A stretch of 64,000 nucleotides of DNA, taken from positions 40,001-104,000 of the forward strand of contig NZ_CP025536.1 in the NCBI RefSeq assembly GCF_002953735.1. Reading direction: 5' to 3'. The notes under the pieces are model-generated. The model was not told the origin of the DNA and searched no databases. It worked only from the letters and a program-made list of their open reading frames with translations. This DNA comes from Streptococcus pluranimalium (lineage in GTDB: Bacteria; Bacillota; Bacilli; Lactobacillales; Streptococcaceae). The translations under genes were made by a program, and so were the position numbers. Each line of letters opens with the position of its first letter. Within the stretch, counting starts at the first letter, position 1. Of the stretch, positions 17,838 through 29,700 are shown one piece after another.

Positions 17838-20687
17838 ATGGACAACAAACAATTGAAAAAACTTGCAGTTGTATCTGCAATCACATTGTTTTCATCAACA
17901 ATCTTGTCATCAACAAACTTCCAAAATGGCAAGTTACAACTCGGAACACCGGTTGTTTTAGCTGAAGACCCTCCAGTGGATGAAGATGTTCCAGATGCAA
18001 ATGAGTTGAAAAAGATTACTGATGCAGAGGCGATATATAGCGATACTTTAGCGTTGCTTGAAGAAGAGAGTTACAGTGACGAAGCTAAAGAGTTTGCGAA
18101 ATCAGATTTAGATACCATCGATCTCGCCAGTTTAAGAGCAATGAATTACACACGAGCTAAAAATATTGTTGCTCAAATTGATGCACTTTATGCAAAAATA
18201 AATGGAACAGACACAACTGCGGATCCCGAACCAAACCCACAACCAACTATTACCAAAGAAACAGAAGTTTTCCCGGTTGGAACCATTTATAGTGAGGATC
18301 CTAACTCAGAAGCAAACACTCAAACAGTCATTAGCGAAGGAACGCCAGGTGAGATCACTTATATTGTTACTGATGGTGTACGTGATCAAGGAACTGAAAC
18401 AACCCCAATGGTACCTAGACGTGTATCAGTAGGAACAAAACCAACGGTAGTTACAGAAGAGATCCCTGCTCCAGCAGATATCGAAGAAAAAGATTCTGAA
18501 TTAGAAGAAGGGCAACGCGTACTTAAGTCAGCTGGGACAAAAGGAAGTAGAACCACCACGACTACTTATTCTTTAAATCTTACTACAGGTGAGGCAGTAG
18601 CCAATACGCCAACGGTAGAAGAAACCCCAGGGACAGCTGCTGTTTATCGTGTGGGCACTAAGAAAGTCGCTCAACCACCAGTTGTAACGACACGTACAGA
18701 AGTCATTCCAGTGACAACAGTCTATACGGCAGATCCAACAAAAGAAGCTAATAGTCAAGAAGTAACCTTTGAAGGTACAGCTGGTGAGAAGACTTATACC
18801 ACAACAGATGGTGTTGAAGATGATGGTGTAGTGACCAAAGTTATGCAGCCTAAGCAAGTAACTGTAGGCACAAAACCAACAGTTGTAACAGAGGCGCTTC
18901 CTGCTCCTACTGATATTGAGGAAGAAGATCCTACTTTAGAAGAAGGCAAACGCGAACTTAAGACCCCAGCGGTTGATGGTAGTCGAACAACAACGACAAC
19001 TTACAGCTTAGACCCAGCAACAGGACTTGTAACAGCTAACGAGCCAGTTGTTGAAGAAACCCCAGGAACAGCTGCTGTTTACCGTGTGGGCACTAAGGAA
19101 GTTGCTCAGCCACCAGTTGTAACGACACGTACAGAAGTCATTCCCGTGACAACAGTCTACACGGAAGACCCAACAAAAGAAGCTAATAGCCAAGAAGTGA
19201 CTTTTGAGGGTTCTGTAGGTGAGCGAACTTACACTACAACAGATGGTGTTGAAGATGATGGTGTAGTGACCAAAGTTATGCAGCCTAAGCAAGTAACTGT
19301 AGGCACAAAACCAACAGTTGTAACAGAGGCGCTTCCTGCTCCTGCTGATATTGAGGAAGAAGATCCTACTTTAGAAGAAGGTAAGCGTGAACTTAAGACC
19401 CCAGCGGTTGATGGTAGTCGAACAACAACGACAACTTACAGCTTAGACCCAGCAACAGGTCTTGTAACAGCTAACGAGCCAGTTGTTGAAGAAACCCCAG
19501 GAACAGCTGCTGTTTACCGTGTGGGCACTAAGGAAGTTGCTCAGCCACCAGTTGTAACGACACGTACAGAAGTCATTCCCGTGACAACAGTCTACACGGA
19601 AGACCCAACAAAAGAAGCTAATAGCCAAGAAGTGACTTTTGAGGGTTCTGTAGGTGAGCGAACTTACACTACAACAGATGGTGTTGAAGATGATGGTGTA
19701 GTGACCAAAGTTATGCAGCCTAAGCAAGTAACTGTAGGCACAAAACCAACAGTTGTAACAGAGGCGCTTCCTGCTCCTGCTGATATTGAGGAAGAAGATC
19801 CTACTTTAGAAGAAGGTAAGCGTGAACTTAAGACCCCAGCGGTTGATGGTAGTCGAACAACAACGACAACTTACAGCTTAGACCCAGCAACAGGTCTTGT
19901 AACAGCTAACGAGCCAGTTGTTGAGGAAACCCCAGGAACAGCTGCTGTTTATCGTGTAGGTCTTAAAAAATTAACACCTATTTCTGTACCTGAGATTAAA
20001 GAAGAGACAGAGACAGAAACAATCGGCTTTACAACAGAAAAACGCGAGAATCCAGACTTACCAAAAGGTGAAACACGTGTTATCCAAGCAGGAAAAGATG
20101 GTGCTCGTACGATTACCTATCGTGTAACAACTGTCGATGGTATTGAGACTGGTCGTGTCGTCTTATCAGATGAGACATCCCCAGCTGTTGTTGAAATCAT
20201 TGAAGTTGGTACAAAAGATATCGCTGGAACTCCTGTAGTTACAGAAGAGATGGTTACAGAAGCAATCGGCTTTACAACAGAAAAACGTGAGAACCCAGAC
20301 TTACCAAAAGGTGAAACACGTGTTATCCAAGCAGGGAAAGATGGTGCTCGCACCATTACCTATCGTGTAATAACTGTTGATGGAATTGAAACAAGTCGCG
20401 TGGTAGTTTCAGATGAATCAGTAGCCCCAGTTGCTGAAATCATTGAAGTTGGAACCAAAGCTGTGTCATCAAGTGATGAAACTACTAACCAAAGTTCTAC
20501 GAATGTGGCGACAACTACCAATCCTATTGTGACATCACAATTGACAAAAGTGATTAAAACTACAATTGTTAAGAAAGAATTGCCTAAGACAGGTGAACAA
20601 CAGTCTATGCTAACTATGGTAGGAATTGCTTTATTAGGAATGGTAACGGCTATCTTTACTCTAGGTAAAAAGAAACCGAAAAATTAA
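17838..20687 (+). CDS. LPXTG cell-wall protein with tandem G5-type repeats
   Basis: Sortase-anchored surface protein of 949 aa. A signal peptide ends near residue 43 (VVLA-ED). A short helical domain (about 45-130) precedes four copies of a 145-residue unit (about 133-714), then two 80-90-residue G5 domains (RENPDLPKGETRVIQAGKDG) to about 890. The anchor is LPKTG at 915-919 with a hydrophobic helix and KKKPKN tail. Each 145-residue unit looks like two G5-type subdomains ending VTVGTKP and VYRVGTK. The last copies are nearly identical in DNA. G5 domains occur in adhesive and sugar-binding wall proteins, so adhesion or biofilm formation is the likely role. AAGGAG precedes the ATG. Confidence 0.85.
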   Translation: MDNKQLKKLAVVSAITLFSSTILSSTNFQNGKLQLGTPVVLAEDPPVDEDVPDANELKKITDAEAIYSDTLALLEEESYSDEAKEFAKSDLDTIDLASLRAMNYTRAKNIVAQIDALYAKINGTDTTADPEPNPQPTITKETEVFPVGTIYSEDPNSEANTQTVISEGTPGEITYIVTDGVRDQGTETTPMVPRRVSVGTKPTVVTEEIPAPADIEEKDSELEEGQRVLKSAGTKGSRTTTTTYSLNLTTGEAVANTPTVEETPGTAAVYRVGTKKVAQPPVVTTRTEVIPVTTVYTADPTKEANSQEVTFEGTAGEKTYTTTDGVEDDGVVTKVMQPKQVTVGTKPTVVTEALPAPTDIEEEDPTLEEGKRELKTPAVDGSRTTTTTYSLDPATGLVTANEPVVEETPGTAAVYRVGTKEVAQPPVVTTRTEVIPVTTVYTEDPTKEANSQEVTFEGSVGERTYTTTDGVEDDGVVTKVMQPKQVTVGTKPTVVTEALPAPADIEEEDPTLEEGKRELKTPAVDGSRTTTTTYSLDPATGLVTANEPVVEETPGTAAVYRVGTKEVAQPPVVTTRTEVIPVTTVYTEDPTKEANSQEVTFEGSVGERTYTTTDGVEDDGVVTKVMQPKQVTVGTKPTVVTEALPAPADIEEEDPTLEEGKRELKTPAVDGSRTTTTTYSLDPATGLVTANEPVVEETPGTAAVYRVGLKKLTPISVPEIKEETETETIGFTTEKRENPDLPKGETRVIQAGKDGARTITYRVTTVDGIETGRVVLSDETSPAVVEIIEVGTKDIAGTPVVTEEMVTEAIGFTTEKRENPDLPKGETRVIQAGKDGARTITYRVITVDGIETSRVVVSDESVAPVAEIIEVGTKAVSSSDETTNQSSTNVATTTNPIVTSQLTKVIKTTIVKKELPKTGEQQSMLTMVGIALLGMVTAIFTLGKKKPKN
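18676..19980 (+). repeat. Three 435-bp tandem repeats in the G5 protein gene
   Basis: Units of exactly 435 bp (145 codons) at about 18676, 19111 and 19546. The last two differ at very few bases and the first is slightly diverged. A further, clearly diverged copy precedes them (about 18241-18675). Copy-number change by recombination is likely. Confidence 0.85.
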
Positions 20688-20726
20688 AGTAAAAAAGAGA
20701 AATAAGTAATATTTTTGGAGAGAGAA

Positions 20727-23700
20727 ATGCAAAGTGAAAAAACCAAGCGATCCTGGAAAGGTTTGCTAGGTTTCTTTGCGGTTATTGGGGTTGTAATAAC
20801 CTTATTCATGTCGATATCGAGTGGCATGTTTGCGACCGCAGCGGAACTAGGAAACATTATTACAGGTGAGAACACGAGCACAAAAGCTACTCAAGACGGC
20901 TGTGCAATTAAGATTGAAACGACGGAAAAAGTCTCTTGGCAACTACCACGTCAACCGATTGATTTGGTTGTCATCCAAGATGCCAGTGGTTCATTTGAGC
21001 AGACAATGCCAAATATTAAAGAGGCATTGAAACGTGTTACTGAAACCACAACAGAAGAAGCTTATGATGAAAAGAATCCTAAGCTAGTCTTTACAGGTGA
21101 TGCTTCAACAACTGACCGTGTTATGATTACCTCTTATGCAGGTATTGATGCATCGCGTCAGTATGATAATGCTACTAGAGATTACTATGGAAGAGTAACT
21201 GGAACAGATAGTAATTTTACAAATTTAGTAAGAGAAGTAAATCAAACTAGTGAATTGTATCGTTTTGATACAAATGGTAAAATGCTAAGTTCAACAGCAG
21301 AAATCAATGCTGAGGTTGATAAAATTAGGACAGGTGGAGGTACTCCAACAGTTCCTGCCATCGAAGATGCGATCAAGCAGTATGAAAATGTTAAAGGCGA
21401 TATGGCTAACGGCCGTAAAACAGTTTTCTTGCTTGTAACAGATGGTATTGCTAATGCTTACCGTGACAATGGTAAGGTTTATATTGACCGAAGCATGTAC
21501 CGTACTTACAATTTGATGAATGATTGGGGTACAGGTTCACGTATGCCAGAAGCTGCTCAAAACTATCTAGCCCGTGCCAAGGAATTGGAAGAGGCAGGTG
21601 TTAAACTTAAAGCTGCTGCTGGTGAAACAGGTAAAGTTGTTGTAGGTTTCTGGGAGGACAAAGCTAAACTCCAAGCATTTGATACAGGTTTTGGATACTT
21701 ATACGCATATGATAATGCTTTTGGTACTCCGGGTAGCTATACTAATATAACTACTGGGGATAATCGTTCTATTCGAGAAGTCTTTACGACAGCGCTACAA
21801 TCAGTAGCCTCTAAATCGGATGTTTTACCAACTGGTGAGGCGGCTGATTACTATGTTGAGGATACTAATATTGATCAATTTGCTGCGAAGATTTTAAAAT
21901 CTATCACAGCTGCTATTACTAAAGAAGATGTTTCAGGAAACTTCACTGTTACCGAAGGTTACACAGTTGAATCTGTCACGATTAATGGCAAACAAGTAGT
22001 ATCTGAAGTAACGGATGAAGAAAAGCAAGTTCGAGGAATTATTAAACAAGATGGACAAAATGTTACCATTACAGTTCCTGAAAGTGTCTTTAATCCAGGA
22101 AATAATGACTTCAACTATGAGTTGAAACGTACTGAAGAAGCAGAGTCTCTAGATGAAGCTGATGAAGTTGAACCACCAGAAAACTACGTACCAGAGAAGA
22201 CAGAACGTGAAGTTGGTCAATTAGTTGGTACCTTTAAAGTTGGTGACTATGAAAGTGCGCAAATCGGTTCTTCCAAACCAACTAAAGTAGAAGTGACAGA
22301 TCTTAAGTACTGTTACCCACGTGCTACTAAGGATGTTAAGGATCAAGATGCGACAAACGATACCAATGGTGACGATGGTAAGTCAGGTATCATTGCTGAA
22401 GATCCGTTGTTGAAAGCCGCAGGTATTTCACGTCAGACTTACGCGGCAACCCTTTCTGATCAAAGCGAACTATTCACTTATAGTATCCGCTATAACATGT
22501 ATAACGCGCCTCTTGAAATGGATCGCAACGTTATGCTTGTTGATACTCTAGATTACCGTATCAACTATCAAGATGCTTATGTTACTGATGACATGGGTAA
22601 CAAATTAAGCGACTTCAAAATCTCAACCAAAGAGATTACAGATGGTAACGGAAACCCTACAACCATTGTCTATGCAACAGTACCTAAGTTACCAGGTGAA
22701 CAAAGTGAGACTGTTAATGAAGGAGAATACGGCGGTCATAAATTTAAAGTTTATAACCTTGTTGTGACAGCTAAAATCAAAGATGAATATACGTTTGAAA
22801 ACAATGAGAACGTCTATAAATCTATGATGACTGACAATGGTGGTCTCGGGTTCTTGAACCAAGCACAGATTGTTTGGAATGGTAGCACAGCTGATCCACA
22901 AGACAAGGATGCTGAGTTGCGTCGTTCGAATGCGGTTTATGTGGTGCCACCGGTTAAGACAGATATTACGAAGAAAGTATCACAAAATCCTACTGTCGCT
23001 GGTACTGATCATCTTGAATTACCAACACGTTTAGATGACTACTACTATCAAATTAGTTCAACATGGCCTGGTTTGTTTGATAGCTATGTTATCGAAGATA
23101 TCCTTGTTCCAGAATTGATGTCATTACATGATGTTGATAACGACGATAAAGTATTTGTTAATGGACAAGAAGCCCCTACTTTAACGCAGTATTTGAAGAA
23201 GGAAACAGTTGAAGTAAATGGCGAACAACGTGATCGTGTTTATTTCGAGTTAAAATCTGCTAATTTAAGCCGTCTACAACTTCGTCGTATTAATGCTGAG
23301 ATTGAAAAACTCAACGAAGGTAATGACGGTCCTGCTAAGATTACATTGGGTATTAAAGCCCGTATTCGTGATAATGCTGTTTTAGCGAAATATGCAGATG
23401 CTAATGGTAAGATTCAAGTTCCAAATACTGCCAATGTTATTTTGAACAATGAATCTCAAACTTCTAATGAAGTTACAGTTAGTCCAAATTCACCAGCAGC
23501 GATTAAACGTATTAATGAAGAGAAGACAGAGCTCTTTACTACAGTTAATAAAGATGGTGAAGGCGAAGCCTTTAACTATGATGTTCAAGCAACCCTTCCA
23601 AATGATATCAATGATGCTACTGAATACTATATCAAGGACATCCTTGATGATCGTCTTGAGTTAGTTCCAAGTGATAATGCAGCAGATGCTGACAACGATG

Positions 23701-26700
23701 GTGTTTACATGGTTGGTACAGATGCAGAACACTTTACAACGGAAGTTAAGACAGAGGATGGCAAGCAAGTTGTCTATGCCCGCTTGAAAGAGTCTGCTTT
23801 TGACCAAGTAAAAGCGAATGATGTTATCCACCTTGTTATCCATGCTCGTATCAAAGCTGGAGCAACAGGTTCAATTGAAAATACAGCAACTGTTAACTAC
23901 AACGGTAAACCAACACCACCAACACCACCGGTAGTTGTTACTCCTCCACCAACAGTGACTAAGACAGTAGAACCTACCGTTGAATCACGTGAAGCTAATC
24001 TCGAAAACGATCAAGTCCCTGCAGGTACTTATACTGCGAAAATTAACAAAGAGGGTGAAGACATTGAGTTAGCTGTCTGGAATGATCCTTATGTCTATAA
24101 AGTTAATTCCGTAGTACCTAAGGGTGCAACAACCTTTACGATTAAAGACGTCTTAATTCCAGAAATGGAAATTGTAGATGCCGTTTCAGATAAAAATCCA
24201 CGTAAAGTGGAAATTGATGTTGATGGTACGAAAGAATCATTACCAGCTGATCAAATTAAGGTTGATAAATCAGATGTTAATAAGCAAACTATCTCAGTGA
24301 CTCTAACTGAGGATCAAATTGCTAAATACGCTGATAAGGCAATTACTTTAACATTTACAGCTAAGTTTAAAACAGGTGCTTCATTGACTCAATACATTTC
24401 GAAAGAAAATGGATTGCCAAAAGCACCTAATACAGCAACAATCAAGATTAATGATAACCCTGAGGTTGAATCTAATACTGTTACTGTAACACCGCCTATT
24501 AACAAACCAGAAATTAAGAAGACGGTAAACAATAAATCACATGCTGATTTGAATGGACGTTATGAACTCTTTACTTATAAGGTTGAAACAAGCGTTCCTT
24601 ACAATGCCAATGAATTTGTAATTACAGATACCTTGGAGCCAGTTCTTCATTTTATTTCAGATTTAAGTCGAGTAACTTTCAAGATCGGAGATAAGACTTA
24701 TACAGGCGATGAGTTAGCTGAAATTATCAAGCTCGAAGAAAAAGAGATTGATGGTCAGAAACGTTCAGTTCTTACAGCGACTTTATCAGAGAAGCATATC
24801 AAAGGTAATGAAGCGAAACCAGTAGTAATTGAGTTCTTAGCGCAAGTAAATGATGAAGCTGACTTGAGTAAGTACCGTTATGTGAAAGAAAATCACTCTG
24901 AGCTTTATGGTACGGATGCTGATCATGCTGAGATCCCGAATGAGGCTTCTTACATTATCAATAATAATGTCAAAGAAGTTTCTAATAAGGTAACGGTAAC
25001 ACCACCAACTCCTACGCCATCTAACCTTGACAAGAAGATTGAAAATGTTTATGCAAAAGAAGATCCAAAACCTCTTGTTGAGCACTTAGATGTTGAAAAT
25101 GGCAAAGATTACAACTATGTGATTGATGCGACACTTCCTTCAAATATCTTTGAGTATAAGTCATGGATGTTGGAAGATACATTAGACCCACGCCTTGAGT
25201 TATCTGATCAAGATGAACCAGTTATCATTGCTGTTCATCCAGATGGTGCACCAGCTTCAGCAGAAGATGAAGCGTACATCAAAGATCACTTTAACATTAC
25301 TATAGAGGATGCTGAGGTAGACGGTAAGGCGACTAAGAAAGTCGTTGTTAAAGTTCCTGAAGATAAGATGAAGGAACTTCATGACAAGTATCACATTCGC
25401 TTATACATTCCAGCCCGTATCAAGGACGGAGTGACAGATACTAACATCCCTAATGATGCTATTAAGACAGGTATCAAACCAAATGGTGAGACTCATGTTG
25501 TTAAAACACCACCAGTAACGGTAACACCTCCACAAGAAGTGCCAACACCTAAGAAAACGGTTGATAATCAAGGGGAACTATCCTTAGCAACTCTTGAGCA
25601 AGAGTTTACTTATCGTGTTGCAGTAACTGTTCCTGAAAATACCGCGGGTATGAGCAAGTTTGAGCTCAGTGACGATCTCGAAGATATTTTGACCGTTACA
25701 GATACTGCTGTTACCATTGATGGTCAAGAGGATGAAAAAGTTAGCGTAACATCTACTAAAGATGCAAATGATGCTAATGGCAAAGTTGTTGCAGCACTTC
25801 CAGTTGATGAGATTGCTTCTTACAAAGGTAAAGAAATGATCTTGACTATTAAAGCCCGTATCAAGGATGGTGTATCTGCATCAGAATTGGCTAAATACGT
25901 TACAGCTACTAATCAAGATGGTTCAATTCCTAACAAGGCAACTCTGACTGTTGGCGATAAGCCAGAGCAGAAGAAGGACTCTAATGAAGTTCCAGTGACG
26001 CCTCCTGGTGAAGATCCAAATGTTTCTAAGAAGATTAATGAAACTGAAGACTCAGCAATTGTCTTGCCAGAAACAGATTACACTTATAACATCAAATCAA
26101 CGCTTCCAAAAGATATTTCTACTTATAAGAAATTTGTCATTGTTGATGAAGTAGATTCACGCTTAGCTATCCAGGGTACACCTGTGATTAAAGGTGACGC
26201 AGCTGATTTCTTCACTGTGAAAGTGACTGGTCAAACAGTAACTGCTGAAATCACTGACTTTGCGAAAGCTAAGGCTTATGCTGGAGAAGCTGTCGAGCTT
26301 GTCATTACAGCACAAGTTAAGAAAGATGCAACTCTGGCTGAGGGCGAAGTAGGCATTCCTAACACTTCTAAAGTGACTTACCAAAATAAATCACATGAAG
26401 ATGGGAAACCAGATAGTGAGACTCCATCAACGCCACCAGTAACTGTTACTCCACCGCCATTGACTAAGAAGATTAACGAAACACTTGATCACTTAGACAC
26501 AGCGACGAAGACAGATTACACATACAACATCAAGACAACCCTTCCAAGCAACATTGGCGATTACAAGACCTTTGTGATCAATGATGACTTGGATAAGGAT
26601 CTTGAAGTTCAAGGCACACCAGTGATGACAGGTGCTGCAGCTGACTTCTTCAAGGTCACTGTAGACGGTCAAAAGGTACGTGCTACGATTACTGACTTCG

Positions 26701-29700
26701 AAGCGGCGAAAGCCATGGCTGGTAAAGAAGTTGAACTTGTGATCACGTCACAAATTCGTGAGGGCGTAACGCGTCAAGCGATCCCTAACGAAGCTACCAT
26801 CACTTACACGAATAAAGCTAAGGCAGATGGTACACCAGGTGACACAAGCACAACACCACCAACACCGCCAGTAACGGTAACGCCTCCAGGTGAGAACCCA
26901 ACAGTTGATAAGAAGATTAACGGCAGCGATACTGAGGCAGTTATTCTTCCAGAAACAAACTTCACCTACAATGTTAAGTCAACACTCCCAGTTGACATCA
27001 CAAGCTACAAGAAATTTGTGATTGTGGATAACTTGGATGAGAACTTGGCAATTCAAGGCACACCTGTTATCACAGGTGATGCGGCTAAATTCTTCGATGT
27101 AGCTGTCGATGGTCAAACCGTGACAGCGACAATGAAAGATATCAAAGACGCTAAAGATTTGGCTGGTCAAACCGTTGAGTTAGTCATCACAGCACAAGTG
27201 AAAGCAACAAGCACAGCTGCTAAGATTGACAATAAAGCGACAGTCCAATACCAAAACAAATCACACGTTGATGGTGAGCCAGATACAACCGTAGATACGC
27301 CACCAGTAACAGTTACTCCGCCGCCATTGACTAAGAAGATTAACGAAACACTTGATCACTTAGACACAGCGACGAAGACAGATTACACATACAACATCAA
27401 GACAACCCTTCCAAGCAACATTGGCGATTACAAGACCTTTGTGATCAATGATGACTTGGATAAGGATCTTGAAGTTCAAGGCACACCAGTGATGACAGGT
27501 GCTGCAGCTGACTTCTTCAAGGTCACTGTAGACGGTCAAAAGGTACGTGCTACGATTACTGACTTCGAAGCGGCGAAAGCAATGGCTGGTAAAGAAGTTG
27601 AACTTGTGATCACGTCACAAATTCGTGAGGGCGTAACGCGTCAAGCGATCCCTAACGAAGCTACCATCACTTACACGAATAAAGCTAAGGCAGATGGTAC
27701 ACCAGGTGACACAAGCACAACACCACCAACACCGCCGGTAACGGTAACCCCTCCAGGTGAGAACCCAACAGTTGATAAGAAGATTAACGGCAGCGATACT
27801 GAGGCAGTTATTCTTCCAGAAACAAACTTCACCTACAATGTTAAGTCAACACTCCCAGTTGACATCACAAGCTACAAGAAATTTGTGATTGTGGATAACT
27901 TGGATGAGAACTTGGCAATTCAAGGCACACCTGTTATCACAGGTGATGCGGCTAAATTCTTCGATGTAGCTGTCGATGGTCAAACCGTGACAGCGACAAT
28001 GAAAGATATCAAAGACGCTAAAGATTTGGCTGGTCAAACCGTTGAGTTAGTCATCACAGCACAAGTGAAAGCAACAAGCACAGCTGCTAAGATTGACAAT
28101 AAAGCGACAGTCCAATACCAAAACAAATCACACGTTGATGGTGAGCCAGATACAACCGTAGATACGCCACCAGTAACAGTTACTCCGCCGCCATTGACTA
28201 AGAAGATTAACGAAACACTTGATCACTTAGACACAGCGACGAAGACAGATTACACATACAACATCAAGACAACCCTTCCAAGCAACATTGGCGATTACAA
28301 GACCTTTGTGATCAATGATGACTTGGATAAGGATCTTGAAGTTCAAGGCACACCAGTGATGACAGGTGCTGCAGCTGACTTCTTCAAGGTCACTGTAGAC
28401 GGTCAAAAGGTACGTGCTACGATTACTGACTTCGAAGCGGCGAAAGCAATGGCTGGTAAAGAAGTTGAACTTGTGATCACGTCACAAATTCGTGACGGCG
28501 TAACGCGTCAAGCGATCCCTAACGAAGCTACCATCACTTACACGAATAAAGCTAAGGCAGATGGTACACCAGGTGACACAAGCACAACACCACCAACACC
28601 GCCGGTAACGGTAACCCCTCCAGGTGAGAACCCAACAGTTGATAAGAAGATTAACGGCAGCGATACTGAGGCAGTTATTCTTCCAGAAACAAACTTCACC
28701 TACAATGTTAAGTCAACACTCCCAGTTGACATCACAAGCTACAAGAAATTTGTGATTGTGGATAACTTGGATGAGAACTTGGCAATTCAAGGCACACCTG
28801 TTATCACAGGTGATGCGGCTAAATTCTTCGATGTTAAGGTTGATGGTCAAACCGTGACAGCGACAATGAAAGATATCAAAGACGCTAAAGATTTGGCTGG
28901 TCAAACCGTTGAGTTAGTCATTACAGCACAAGTGAAAGCAACAAGCACAGCTGCTAAGATTGACAATAAAGCAACAGTCCAATACCAAAACAAATCACAC
29001 GTTGATGGTGAGCCAGATACAACCGTAGATACGCCACCAGTAACAGTTACTCCGCCGCCATTGACTAAGAAGATTAACGAAACACTTGATCACTTAGACA
29101 CAGCGACGAAGACAGATTACACATACAACATCAAGACAACCCTTCCAAGCAACATTGGCGATTACAAGACCTTTGTGATCAATGATGACTTGGATAAGGA
29201 TCTTGAAGTTCAAGGCACACCAGTGATGACAGGTGCTGCAGCTGACTTCTTCAAGGTCACTGTAGACGGTCAAAAGGTACGTGCTACGATTACTGACTTC
29301 GAAGCGGCGAAAGCCATGGCTGGTAAAGAAGTTGAACTTGTGATCACGTCACAAATTCGTGAGGGCGTAACGCGTCAAGCGATCCCTAACGAAGCTACCA
29401 TCACTTACACGAATAAAGCTAAGGCAGATGGTACACCAGGTGACACAAGCACAACACCACCAACACCGCCGGTAACGGTAACCCCTCCAGGTGAGAACCC
29501 AACAGTAGAGAAGAAAATCAATAAAGAGTTGACTGAGTTGGATATCGATACTGAAAAAGATTACGATTACAACATCACAACGACTCTTCCAGTTGACATC
29601 ACAAGCTACAAGAAATTTGTGATTGTCGATGAGTTGGATAAAGACCTTGAAGTTCAAGGTACCCCAACTATCACAGGTGATGCGGCTAAATTCTTCGATG

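Noticed and set aside
18573..19727. Three 94-codon minus-strand ORFs in the G5 gene
   Set aside because: Same explanation: antisense shadows spaced by the 435-bp repeat.
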